From: Anaeramoeba flamelloides
Taxonomy: Eukaryota > Metamonada > Anaeramoebidae
Direction of reading: 5' to 3'
Length of the DNA stretch: 64,000 bases
Assembly: GCA_027625915.1 (NCBI GenBank)
Contig: JANTQA010000019.1
Coordinates: 563,001 to 627,000 of the forward strand
The notes beneath the pieces were generated by a model that saw only the letters and a program-made list of their open reading frames with translations, ran no database searches and was not told the origin of the DNA. Positions within the stretch are counted from its first letter, which is position 1; each line of letters begins with the position of its first letter. Of this stretch, positions 48,301 through 61,483 are shown piece after piece. The translations under genes and the position numbers were made by a program.

Positions 48301-51300
48301 ATGGAAAGTGTATAAATGATTTTTAAAGAACCAGACAGCATACATATGTTATCAATTTTATTTGAATATTTGTTAAGAATAAAAAAGTTATGATAATGAT
48401 TTTTTTTTGGATCAAAAATAAAATCTTAAACACCAATTTAAACCTTAAAAAATGTCAGATAAAATCGAGATTTCCAATTTTAATATCTTTTATTTATTTA
48501 ATACAATAACATGTATATATACAAATTGAATTATTATCAAAAATCAATAAATAGTTGATAATGGGTTTGAAACGTTAAATTATTTCATGAAGATGGTGTT
48601 TAATAAAGTCATTGTAAAATAAATTTCCCTATTTTTTGGAAATACATACATTACATGTTGATTTGTTTTTTAATAATATAGACACTGATAAAAAATACAA
48701 CAATATTTCTTTTCCAATTTCCGCAATTATTTTGTTCATTATAATGGCCTTGTCGTACTGTTTTTTTTTTTAAATAATCTTTTCCACTTTTTTATGTTTT
48801 TTTGAAATTCAGTCATTTGAAATGATTTTGGATATATAAATAAACTTTGATGACCTAATTATTATAAAAAAGTATTGAATTTGCATTATTTTCATAAACA
48901 CCTGAAATGATCTTTCATATTTGCATTTGGCATTATGTAATAAGGAGTAAAATTGAATTTTATGTCTTGGTCTTCGGGTATAATCATTTTTGACAAGAAT
49001 TTGGTTTAAAAATTACACGAAAATTGATTCAAATATAGTTATCCCAGCTCTTGGTAAACTATTATTGTTCAACAAGGCACCAAAAAATTTTTTTGAAAAA
49101 CTAAAAAAAAATAACAATATTTTTAATGGTTTAATCTTTTAAAGTTACTTTAATTAAATTAATCTAAATGTCAGTTAAAAGGGTGCATTTAATATATTTA
49201 ACTAAAGAAAATTTGAAAAAATAAAGAAAACCATTTTATTTTTTTTTTTAAATAATAAATTTCATCTTATTTTTTATCTTAAGAAAAATCATTTTTTTCA
49301 TGTGCCAAGAGGAATAAAAAGTACCAAAATAAAATATTTACAAAATAAAATGGGAATTAAAATTTTCTTTCTCTGATTTTAGACAATAACTATCTCTTTT
49401 TTGTTATTTTCTTCAACACACACAAAAAAAAAAAAAAAAAAAAAAAAGATTTATACTAACAACTAAGTTACAAAAAGTTTAATTCCAATGTCTATATGTA
49501 ATTTTTAAAAAATCATTTAGTAATAAATAACCACAAAAAGAAAATATTTATAATGAAAATGGGAATTACTACAATCCTCAATGTAAATCAAGATTTTAAT
49601 TTTAAAAAATAAATTTCGTTCAAAAATGGCAAATTAAATACTATTTTCCAGTCTCACTCTTAACTTAATAACTTTTTATCCTTTATAATTTAAAATTACA
49701 AGGGTGTTTTTCAGAAAAAAAAAAATTAAAAAAAAGAAATACTTACTTATGTTTCGAAAAATATAGTATCTCTAGGACTTTAGTTTTTCAAAATAAATTT
49801 ATTTGAATAAATCTCTTATGATCAAAAAACAGAGTATCTTACAATTTTAACCTTGTTAAATTCAAATTCCAATGAGTAATAAATATTCAATTCCAAATTT
49901 ATAGATTTTGCAGTATATATTCACAATAAGTAAAAATTTTTGAGTTTATCCCTTGATATTATTATTATTTTCTTTATTAGTTTATGGAATTAAAAATTCA
50001 TTTCGATTTTTAATTTTTAACATAAGAGTGAATATTATTTTTGGTGTCAAATTACTGGAAAATAGAAAAAATAATTAATACCTAAATGGTAGGAAAAGAC
50101 ACATTTCTCTATTCAACTCTGATTTCGAATGAATTTTTTTTGTAATTTATCACATCAAAACCATTAAAGTAAGGAACATCAAAAAAACAAAAAAAAAAAG
50201 GGAAAAATATTCTTCCAAAGAAAATTTTTTGAACAGAGGAATTTAAACCAATAAATTAATTTTTAATTTGGTTATTTAAAATCAATAATTATTAACACAG
50301 TTTAATTTATTTCAGTAGGTTGGTAATAAAAAGAAAGATTTAAAATATTAGCGAATTATCAATTATTTCTTAAATTTTTGAAATATTTTTAAACAAATAT
50401 AATCATTTCCAATTAATCATTACAATAAGAATACTAATAATAATATATATTATACATCTAACTTATTTGTAAATAGTAATAAGTTGTTTATACACTAAAT
50501 ATTTGTAAAAAAAGGTTATTATCTAATCTTTTAAATTTCAATAAATTTAATAAACATTTAGTGATAAAATAAAAGATCAATTTTTACACATCTTTAATGA
50601 TTTCAAAGATTGAATATATGATTTATTTTTCTTATATTTTATGAAAAAAAGATTAAATTTTGTTCAAAGTTATTTATTAATAATAGTTTCCAAAAATTTC
50701 TCAAAATGAGATTTCCTAAAAATAAAAAGGTTTTGAAAATTTCTCTTTTCTAATTTGATCCAAAAATTGAAACAAAAAAATATCTCGATCAATTTTACGA
50801 AAAAATTATTGGAAAAAAAAAGAATTCTAAAACAACGAAAAATCATTTCTCTAAAGGCTGGTATGTAAACCGATTTTGTTATCATGATAATTGTAATTGT
50901 TGTGAAAATTAGTTTCTCTATTATCTTTTGGAAAAAATATAAATAAGATTTTAATTATACATTCATAAATTTTAATAATTTGAAAAATCTGTTAATAATA
51001 CCTATAGGCTTGATTGCAAAAATTAAGGTTTTAAATAGATACTTTGAAAAAAAAAATACCCTATTGACCAGTTGATGATCTTTATTTAATTAATTTAAAT
51101 TTTGATTTTCTCAAAGTTCAAAATACAAAATATTTCAAAAATTTAAATTCTTCGAGAATTTATTTTTCCTTCCTATTGTAAACCAAATAATTCAATTACT
51201 AACGCTTTTTTTGTAAGTTGATGAATTTGATTCGTTTTTTCAAAACACATCGAGAAAATACCGTACTTCATATGATTTCAATTTGATTTTTGATACCATT

Positions 51301-51791
51301 GTTTTTCTCTTTAATTTTCATAAGAGTTTTGTCAAACAAAAAATAAATAGACTTTTAAAATGATTTGAAAGTGTTCAGTCAACCCAAGGTAATTGTTCCA
51401 AAGCTTTGAAACCACAACCCATAAATATCAAAACAAAAAAGAATCTTAAAATTATTGAGGTATAATTTAAACACTGTTTTGAACTCGAGACTCATCAATT
51501 TTCTTTATTTGAAATTGTGATTTTTTACAATCAAAGATCAACAGATCCACTCTTAAACATAAATTTCAAAAAAAAATTGATAAAACAGATTTCAAAACTT
51601 GACATTTACAAAGTTTTGACCTAATTGTATGAAACTAACAATTCTTGATCAAAATAGTTTAATAAAACACTTAGAAATTTCTCATTTTTTAACAATATAT
51701 CGACAAAAACAAAAACAACTTCTTTTTATTTTTTTGCCTCGTCTGAAAGCTAACAAAAATATATTTTCACTGAATTGGAACATAACAAAAA

Positions 51792-54700
51792 ATGGACTTC
51801 AAGGAAATTATTCAATTACTAAAATCAAAGGGTTTGTTTTTATCTTTTTTTCAGAAAAAAACATCTGGAAAACAATAATTTATTTCAAAAAAAAAAAAAA
51901 AAAAAAACAACAAAACAGATCCCGATATCAAATTAAAAGGATGCAAGAATTTCATTGTTTGGATTCGGAATGATCAGAAGTTGTCAAACCCACAAATATC
52001 TTTTTTTATAAAGCTACTAACTGCGATTCTACGTATTGATCTCCCAAATTCAGAGTTAACTGTAGAATCCTTATCTGGTGTTTTACAATTGCTTTCCAAA
52101 GGGGCACGGGTGAATATAAACACAATCCAAGATCTCTTATTCAGCATCGAGGAGAAATATGTTCAATCCAAAAATGAGAACATAGCCCTCCACAAATCAT
52201 TTGTACCACTGACCATCCAAACAATTTTGTCTTTGATCCGAATTTATGGTGCCAAGCAAACGTTTTTGTTTGTGAGGCATTGGGTTAAACCCAAAGCACA
52301 CCCACAACTCAAAATTGTTGTCATCACGTGCTCTTACCAACAAATTTTAACGAATTTGAGCAATTACCCGCTTCTTGAAATGGTGCCAAGTATTGCCAAA
52401 TTGGTTAGTGACAAAAATACTAAAGTCAAAGCAAATGCAATCAGTTCAATGAAGGAAATGTTTAGGTAAGTTAATTTGAATTCACATGAAATAACAATTC
52501 TTCTCTTCTTTTTCTTTTCTTTATTTTTCTCTTTTTAAACAATTTTGAAGTGCTCTTTGCAAAAAAAATATTTGGCGGAGCAATTTCTTCAAGAAATTTT
52601 CATCAATTTTTTTTGAAAATCTTTTTCAATTAATCTTCAATTCTCATTTCTTTTGAAATATCTAAATTTCATCAACAAAAGTTTGTTTGGAGAACCCTTC
52701 CAAGAACTATTGCAATACATTTTAAACCCAAAAGAATTTGAAGCGGTCAAATCTCTTTTAGAAGAAGTTGTTGTAGTTTCCAAAAATAACAGAGCAGAAT
52801 TAAATATAGATTTTTCACAATTGCAAGAACAACAACAAAAAAAACAATTTCAAACAAAGCGATACATTACTCCAAAAAAAAAATACAGCACTTCTCCAAA
52901 AAAAGACCAAAACGCTTTCATTAATTCCTACGAAAAATCTAATTCAAAAAATGAATTTTCAAGCTCAACTGAACTCAAATCTCATATTAATAAAAATTCA
53001 AAAAAAATGCTTCCTTTCCAAATGAAAAAATCACTAATGCCCTCGAATTGGAAGGCTCTGAGTGACAAAATTCCAGAAAAATTGGTAATTTTTCTTTTTA
53101 TTTTTTCTTATGAATTAAATGTTGTTTTTTGTAAAGTGAATAATTTTATTTTTTCTTGTGAATTAAATGTTGTTTTTTTTTATTTTGGATATTAAAAATC
53201 AAATTTTCAATGAAACCCCAGAATAAAAAGATATTAAAAAACTTTTCTAATCATTTCATTATGTAATTTTGAAACTTTTTTCAGCAAGAAGGCAAATTTT
53301 ACCATTTTGAAAAATTTTAATTATGACAACATTACTGAAAAAATGATTTTGTGAGTGCCAATGGGATACTGAAACTTTGAAACCAAAATACCATTCACTG
53401 CTTTATTTGTGAAAAGAAAAAGAACACAAAGTAAATCAAACTTGAATTTTTAATTTTTCAGATTATTTGTAATTTTTTTGATGAAATTTTTTTGGTTTTT
53501 TTAAATTAGGTTTTGGATCTAGAAATATTTTTATGAGAATGCTACAATTAATCCTAGAATAAGCCAAACGAAAAAAGAACTCATGAGAAGGTGTGCATTT
53601 TAAACAAACCTTTTCTTTTGAAGACCAAACACGAAAGATCAACTTTTCCAAATAAATTTGTTGAAATCAAGAATGAAAAAAAAAAAAATCTACCAAAGTC
53701 TATTTCCGAAGATTTATTTTCTTTGTATTCTTAATTTTGAATGAAACAAACAAGTCATTAACCTTGGTATTTCTCGCCTCATTACTATTTATTATTATTT
53801 TACAAAACATTTCTTTACTAAATTTGATTTAAAAATTCACTTTTCAAATATTTTTATCAAAGAAAACCAAAATAAAGAATATTATTTCAAAGATACAAGA
53901 AAAAGAATTGAATTATTGAAATCAAAAAACAAATAGGAATGTTTCAAACCCAAAATAAAAAGAAAAATTGAGAAAAAATTTCAAGTCTAATTACAAAATT
54001 ATTATGAGTTTTCCAATTAAATAGAAAATAAATTCTTATCAAACCCAAACCTATCCATCCAATAAATCTATATTACTGATTAGAATTTCAAAAAATATCT
54101 TATTTTCTGAACTCAAAACTAGAATTAGATGAATTAAATGAAATTAGGATTTTTAAATTCAATTATGAAAATCTTGAGAAATCAAAAGTAATTAGTTTCT
54201 CAAAAAATTTACAAAGAAAAGTTTTTACATTTGATGGGATTAAAAACAAAATCAAGTGAAGAAGAAGTAACTATACCAAAGGCTTACACATAAAGATCAA
54301 GAAATAAATGATTTTTATTTATTTTTTCAAGCTCAAGTTTTTCATTTTTTTTGATTTCCTTTTTTTAATTGGTTTGTAAATATATTATACCAATGGGTAT
54401 ATCCCATTCAACTCTTGTATTTATTAAAATATTAATGTATTTGGTTAAAGAAATGATTTGAATAATTCAGTTTAGTATAAATCATGGTACTCGAAATTTG
54501 TAAAAGGGACTGCCCCCCTTAATCGAGCATCTGCTATTTACTTTCTAAATGAATTATTTGTTATTTTTAAAAAAAAACAAAAAATAAACAGATCCAAAAA
54601 TTCATTCAAAAGATCTTCATTATAAGTTTTATTTCAAGATTTTAGTTTTTGAAAATTTTCTGATAAATAAAAAACTATAAATCTAATTCATCAATAAAAT

Positions 54701-57700
54701 TTTTCTTATTGTTTAATTAGAGATTAATTTTGAAAAAATTATCATCCGGTAGAATTCATTTTCATTTTCGTTCTAGGGTTTAATTTAAATTCTCATTTAA
54801 CAATACATTACAAATATAACTGTGCATTACCAAAATAATTTACTATTACACATTTAATTTAAAAATTTGGTGTGATCACTTTTGTGCAAGAGAATTACTT
54901 AATGGACATTACAAGTTAATCTATTTAAAAAATAAAATATTTCATATATAATCGGATTTTGAAGAATATTTGAAAACCAGATAAATTTGAATTATTCCAA
55001 TCCTTTATTAGAAAATTATTCTCGTAATTTCAAAAAATAACAGAGCAGAATTAAATATAGATCTTTCATAATTGCAACATCAACCACAAATTCAAAAAAA
55101 AAAAAATTTAGTTTTTTAAAATAAAAAAAAAAACTCAACTTATCTCGCAAAAAAAAAATAAAAATAAAATAAAAGCATTGAAATATTTTTCATGATGGAT
55201 TTAATATAAAAAATTAATTCACAAGTACTCCAATTCCAAGGCCACAGATTAAACAAAACCAAACTGAATATAAGAACACTAATATGAAAAAAAAAAAAAA
55301 AAATTATGAGAATTTTGCGTTGGCAAAAAACTCTTTATTTAATCATTGTACTATTATTTATAATAATAATGACTATTATTTACGAAATAATTATAATTAA
55401 TCAAAAATTTTATTAAAATTGGTTAAAATGAGATTAAAGGAATGTAAATTTTCAATTTTTATAAACAATCCCTACTAGTCATAATCATAATAATAACCCG
55501 ATTACCTTGGTGCGATATATATGTATGGGATATCCATTTATTTCCTGAAATTTATGTGATAAGCCAATCAAAAATGATAAAAAAAAAAAAAATGGAACAA
55601 AACATCTAATCAAATTTAAATAAAATAGATTTAAAAAAAAACCTTGGATTTGTCATAAAACATGAGAAAGAATTAAATGCATATGCTAGCCAATGAGAAA
55701 AAAGTGTGATCATAAAAAAAAAGTCAATTTATCATATCTGCTAAATCTTAATCATACACTAATTTTTTTTTATCTTTATTTTATATGATAAAAATGTGAT
55801 CACGTATCAAATATGATATGAATTTATTTCATTTGTTATCTTTATTAGAGAATTGGGATATTATATTTCTTCAAAAAAAAAAAAAAAAAATCATTTATTT
55901 TTTATTTTTAAAAAAGAACAATTCCTTGAATATATATATTAACAATTGTTACTATGACTATTATTTATTTCTTTTTTTTTTTTTTATAATAAAAACAAAA
56001 ATTCTAAACCAATTTAGATTTCAGATGAAGATCACCTTGAAAAAGAACTCGATAAAATATATAAAGATTTAACTGAAAATGAAGGTGAAGATTGGGTACC
56101 ACGGATGGAAGCAATGATTCGATTTGAATCATTATTAAATGGAAATGCAGCAGATTATGAAATTTTATACACCAAGATTCAAAATTTTCATGACCCGTTT
56201 CTTGTTCAATTAAGAGATCTTAGAAGTAAAATAAATAAGCAAATTTGTTATTTAATAGCACATTTATCAAGAAGATTGAAGGATAGGTTTCATCAAATGA
56301 TCGAGTGTCTATTAAATGATTTATTAAGATTGGTTGATCAAAAGAAAAAAGTAATGGCAGAAAGTGGAGATTTTTGTATTAAAATTTCCATTCATAATAC
56401 CAGAGCACCAAAATGTATTCTCATTTTATATGGTGTAATTTCAAAAACAAAATCTACAGTTTTAAGATTTAAATGTACAGAATATTTATTATTGATGTTG
56501 GGATTATGGGAAACTTCAATTCTTGAAAAATATTGCACGGCAATTGAAAAAATACTTTCTCTTACAATTGATGGTTTGGATCCAGGTACCAGGAAGTCTG
56601 GAAGACTAGCATTTTGGAGATATGCTCAACATTTCACAGATAATGCAAGAATTTTTTATAACAAATTGCAAATTAATACTCAAAAAAATTTAAATAAAGA
56701 AAAAGATCCTGAGGTATATTTAATTTTATATTTTTTTTTGATTTATTTTTAAAAAAATTTTGATCTAAATTTAATACATATATTTTTTTATATAATAACT
56801 CTAATCAATTTTTTTTAATAATAATTAGTTAAATTTTCTAAATTTTGGTAAACAGGTAAACGAGCCCGTTGTCAAAGAAGTAAATAAAAACTTATTACAT
56901 TCAATAAGGGAATATTCCAAAAATAAACCACAAAGAAGAATAAATAGAAAATCACCGATTAAAAAAATTAATAGAAAATCTTCGAATCAAAAATTAATTC
57001 AAATAAATTCAAATAAATTTAAAGAGCAAAATAATCATAAGCATGAGCATATAAATAATATCAATAATCACAACCACAATCATAATCATAATCATAATCG
57101 ATACAAAAACAATAATAGTCATCAGAACAATCATACTCAGAAAAGATCATCAACAAGAAAAGAAAGGAGATCTGTTGATTCTCATCTAAATAATAAAAAC
57201 TCTAGAAGACAACGCAATAGTTCTGGCCAGGGCCAAAGAAAAAAATTCATAAGTCCTACTAAATCGTATACTGCAAAAGATCATTTAGCACGTAATAGGT
57301 ATTCTATTTCACCAGTTCGCAGAATGAAAAGCTTAAAGAAAAAGAATCAACAATCCAAAAATATTCGAAAAAAGAAATCAAAAATCCTAAGTAAAACCAT
57401 TTCAAGCTTAATAATGCAACTTGAAAACAATCCTGATCTTGATTTAAAAGAATCTCTTTTGATAAGCATTAAAAAAAAATTATTAAATAGTACAACAACT
57501 TTTCAAAATAATAAACTTTTTGAAAAATTGATTATATGCATTTTGAAACAATTGCAATTAAATGAAATTGCCATCATTCAAATCACTTTAGATATTTTAA
57601 AAATTTTAATTATTAGTGAAAAAAAAATATTCAAGCAATATCGTAAAATGGTACTTCAATATTTAATACCCATTATACATTTAAATGAAAAACTTTCTTC

Positions 57701-60700
57701 AATGGTTATCGTATTTATGAAAATGATTCAACATAGTTATGGAGATCTTGCTAATGTATTAATAATGATAATCAATCAAATTGAAAGTAAATATCAAATC
57801 TTTGGTTTGGCTTTAATATTAAATAAATTACAGCAACTCGGTGATAATTGGTTTAAAAATGAAAAAAATATCAAATTAATAATGAATAATATTTTACCAA
57901 TATTAGATAAAAATGAAAAGGATCTTATTGAAAGAGCAAAAACAATTTTAAAATTTTGCTATGAAAAAAATCAAGTTTCATTTTTCCAACAAGTGCTTTT
58001 GCTGCCTAATTCTAAAACATTGCTATTAAAAGACGCCTTTTCGTTAATATTACCTACTTTTAATGAAAAATTTGAAGAATTTAAAATAAACAAAAAGAAT
58101 AATAATCAAATGAAAAATGAAAAAAAAAAGAGCAAGAAGACGAATAAAAAACCAAAAAAAAGAATATTATCAAAAAGCTCTAGTCTTCCATCTATTCAGA
58201 ATCCAGAAGTTTTTTTTCTAATTAAAAATTTCCAACAAATCCGAAAAAAAGATAATAAAAAGCCAAGTAATAATAGTAGGGATGGAAATAAAATAAAGTT
58301 GGAACCTAAAAATGGTTTCATTTCAAAGCAAGAAACAAAAGCCAATGAAAATACGAATAAAAGGGAAATCAAAGAAGAGGCAAATAATAATAATACAGAC
58401 CACCAAGAAGAAAAGAAAAGCAAAATTGAAGAAGACAAGACGGGAAAAGAGGTGGAAAAAATAGAAAAAGTTGGAAAGGTAGAAAAAACAGAACCTGAAT
58501 TTGAAAAAATGCAAGTTAAACAAAATAATTTAAATAATTCAAAAGAAAATACAATATCTAAAAAGCAATTAAACACTAAAGAAATTAAAAAAAATAAAAA
58601 ATTATCGGATCAAAAAATTAAAAAAAAAAAATTAATAATTAGAGAAAAGCACAATCAAAAATCTTCCATAAATAAGAAACAGATTTTGAAAAGGAAACCA
58701 TCACCTCAAAATAAAAAAACGCCAACAAGAAAAACACCAACAAAAAAAACACCAAATTCAACGAATAAAAATTCAGTTTCTCCCAAAAAAAGAATCCTAT
58801 TAAACAAAAAAAAAAAAAAACACCAAAAAAAGTAACAGAAAAAAAAAAAACACCAATAAAAAAAACATCAATAAAAAAAACACCAAAAAAAAAAGCACCA
58901 ACAAAAAAAACACCAAATTCAATAAATAAAAAGCCAGTTTCAAAAAAAAGAATCTTAATAAAAAAATCAAGAGCAACACCAAAAAAAGTAACAGAAAAAA
59001 AAAAAACACCAATAAAAAAAACACCAAAAAAATCACCTTTAAAAAAAAAAATGCTATTAAAAAAAGTAAACAAAACACCAATAAAAAAAACACCAACAAA
59101 AAAAACGCCAATTCCAAAACGTCAAAAAAAAGCAACCCCCGTAAAAAAAACTAATAAAACACCAGTTAATAAAAAAATAACACCAAAAAAAGCAAACGTC
59201 TCACCAATAAAAACACCAAATTCAACAAATAAAAATTCAGTTACAAAAAAAAAAAGAATTTTATTAAAAAAATCAAAAAAAACTCCAACAAAATTACCAA
59301 TAAAAAAAACACCAATTCCAAAACGTCAAAAAAAAGCAACCCCCGTAAAAAAAACTAATAAAACACCAATAAGGTCAGCAAAAAAAACACCAATTCCAAA
59401 AAGTAAAAAGCCAGTTTCAAAAAAAAAAATCCTATTAAAAAAAACTAATAAAACACCAATAAAAAAAACGCCAAAAAAAAGACCAAATAGGGCAACAAAA
59501 AGAAAAAAAATCATAAAAACTACAAATAAAAAAAAAACACCAACTTCAAAAAGTCCAAGCCATAATGGTAAAGTGAAGGATAAAGAAAATGGTAATAGCA
59601 CACAAATCTCCCCAAATAATAATAATTCAAAAAATGAACAAAAAAAAAATAGCAAGCGATCACAAACAAATAATTCCAATTTACCATCACAGCCATATTC
59701 AAATTCTAAAAATTTAAATATTACTGGAAATAATTTAGAAACAAACTCGTCTCCTTCTATTGGCCAAGAAAAAGCCTTGAACAATAATGAACAAAGCAAT
59801 CAAGAAAATAATAATTTATTAGTGAAAGAAATACTTGATCGGAATGTTAGTTTAATAAGCAAATTAGTTACGCAACAATTAAAAACGTATATTACCAAAA
59901 TGATTCCCAATAAAGAAAATAACAATGTGAATATTCAAGATTTTATTCAAAAAACAATTTCAGAGCAACAGAAAAATTTGATATTGCCTAATGTTGTAAA
60001 TCAAAAAAATGAAAATAGCAATCATCAAAAAGACCATTTCATATTAAATCAATCTAGTAATAGTCAAGTTGAAAAACAAAAAAGGGGCGAAAATATAAAC
60101 AACAATGAAGCAATTGGAAATGAAAAGAAGAAGTTGACAAAAATATCCAATACAACAAAAAAGCAAGAGAATTTTAATAGACATAATATCGATAAAATAG
60201 AAAATCAAAATCAAAATCAAAATCAAAATGAACACGGGAATGTTAAAAGCAATATGGATAATGAAAATGAAGAAAATGTAAATAATAAAGATCAAACCCA
60301 AAAATTACAATTAACAATAAAAATCAATAATAACAAAAACACTCAAGAAAAGGAAAGGGAAAGGGAAAGGGAAATACTGACACCAAAATCAATTTCTATA
60401 AAGGAATTTAAGCCAGTTATTGACAAAAACGAACAACCAAATGTCATGGAAAAAGAAGAAAATGAAATCAAAAAAGAACAAACACCGTTATTATCCAGAC
60501 CTATTGAAGATAATAATGAAATCCAGAAAAGTACTACCGTGTTAGTAAATATAAAAGGTGGTTCAAAGTCTGAAAAAAGCATACATCCTACCAGTTCAAC
60601 ATTCGGGAAGCAACAAAAAAGCCAAAGGGTAAAAGAAAACATAAATGAAAACAAAAAAGAAAATAAAAATGATCAAGAAAATGAAAGTAAAAAAGATCAA

Positions 60701-61483
60701 AAAAATGATCAAAATGAAAAAATAACAAAAAATACTCACAATCATAACAACCGTGACAATGTAATCAAAAAAAAAAATAAAAAGGAACAAAAAAAAATTA
60801 AAACAATGATGAATAAGATCCTTAAAGCTATCTCACATGGAAAAAAAATTGAAAAGCCTTTAGAATTTTTGACAAAATTGTCTCAAGATAAAATTAATGG
60901 TGTTTGGGATTATCATTTTAAGCATGTAACAGTGGTAATCTTATATTCATTGCAAACTTCACCCAATTTGGTCAAATCAGAAATCTTAAAATTTTTCAAA
61001 ATCTTTGTGGAAAATCAATCAAAATATTTTTACCAATCTACAAAATTAATTGTTAGCCAGTTAATAGAATCAAGAAGAAATTTCGATACAAATTTGCCAA
61101 ATGAAAGCACCCAAGTCATAAAATATGTCGTGCCGGTACTCGATCCACAAATCGCCTTAGATCAAGTAATTGACTTTTTACGAGAAGACTCTGTGAATAT
61201 TTACCAAATTACTAGTATATTTTTAATCGAACTTTCGAAAAACGTACAATTGGATCTATTTAAAAAAAAGTTGCCTTTAATAATGAAAACTATTCAATTG
61301 AAATGCCAAAGTGTCAATCATGAAGTCACAAATTTAACAAATAATACAATTGTCGAGCTTTGGCTTTTATATGGTGATGGGTTTGAAAAAAAATTCTTAA
61401 AAAAGCCTTTCTTTAAATATTACCAAATTAAATTATTACAGGTATCATACAAAAAAAAAAAAAAAAATGGAAATATTTATTAG
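51792..61483 (+). CDS. CLASP: CLASP microtubule plus-end protein with TOG arrays
   Basis: Five exons, 51792-51831, 51919-52465, 52682-53084, 56018-56713 and 56856-61483, join in phase with GT-AG introns of 87, 216, 2933 and 142 bp. The protein is about 2104 aa after allowing for one missing base in a 15-A run (58806-58820) that otherwise shifts the frame. TOG1-like helices: residues 1-195. TOG2 (CLASP_N): about 335-555, with EDWVPRMEAMIRFESLL and RDLRSKINKQICYLIAHLS matching DLRSQVVREACITVAHLS of animal CLASP. TOG3-like: about 720-970. Then a Lys/Thr/Pro-rich linker with TPIP motifs and a C-terminal helical domain at about 1880-2095 (GVWDYHFKHVTVVIL matching SVWDEHFKTILLLLL). CLASPs stabilise microtubules and rescue catastrophe. 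The final frame runs past a possible donor at 61442; the unspliced end IKLLQVSYKK matches the family end MKLLNLYIKR. Confidence 0.92.
53098..53180 (+). repeat. Short tandem duplication at the start of the long CLASP intron
   Basis: TGAATTAAATGTTGTTTTTT, with its T-rich lead, occurs twice about 49 bp apart, directly after the exon 3 donor. It is local slippage or duplication. Confidence 0.7.
54345..54440 (+). repeat. Dispersed repeat shared with 61.77-61.87 kb
   Basis: TATACCAATGGGTATATCCC in the CLASP intron aligns with TATACTAGGATATATTCC downstream of CLASP, followed in both by ACTC, a TTTAT/AAAATAT block and a TTTGG/TTTGC block. Confidence 0.5.
54990..55100 (+). pseudogene. Decayed copy of part of CLASP exon 3, inside the next intron
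   Basis: About 54 bp (from 55024) match 52773-52826 with about four mismatches, including AATAACAGAGCAGAATTAAA exactly; weaker similarity extends both ways for about 110 bp in all. The copy has an in-frame stop (S then TAA) where exon 3 encodes FSQLQ, so it is not a spare exon. Confidence 0.8.
59051..59470 (+). repeat. Lys-Thr-Pro repeat array with TPIP motifs in CLASP
   Basis: Coding repeats of KKTPI/KKTP type run through 58740-59550. Three copies contain T-P-I-P in a lysine-rich setting (59105-59116, 59309-59320, 59387-59398). The units around 59099-59164 and 59303-59368 are almost identical in DNA (one difference seen), so the array is still expanding. T/S-x-I-P with basic flanks is the EB1-binding motif of plus-end tracking proteins. 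Confidence 0.8.

Larger units (their letters stand above)
46337..51791 (+). other. Intergenic region, citF-like gene to CLASP
   Basis: These 5.5 kb are AT-rich, with a possible S1-domain exon fragment (47248-47547) and a dispersed repeat piece (48040-48300). A poly-A run lies near 49425. No intact gene is supported. Confidence 0.55.

Noticed and set aside
51832-51854. A 23-bp intron (GTTTG to TTCAG) after CLASP exon 1
   Set aside because: Using that acceptor leads into a stop about 80 bp later. The acceptor at 51917-51918 (87-bp intron) keeps the frame into the TOG1 exon.
58196-60790. Hydrophobic Phe/Leu-rich ORFs antisense to CLASP
   Set aside because: They are complements of the lysine and asparagine repeats and have no independent support.
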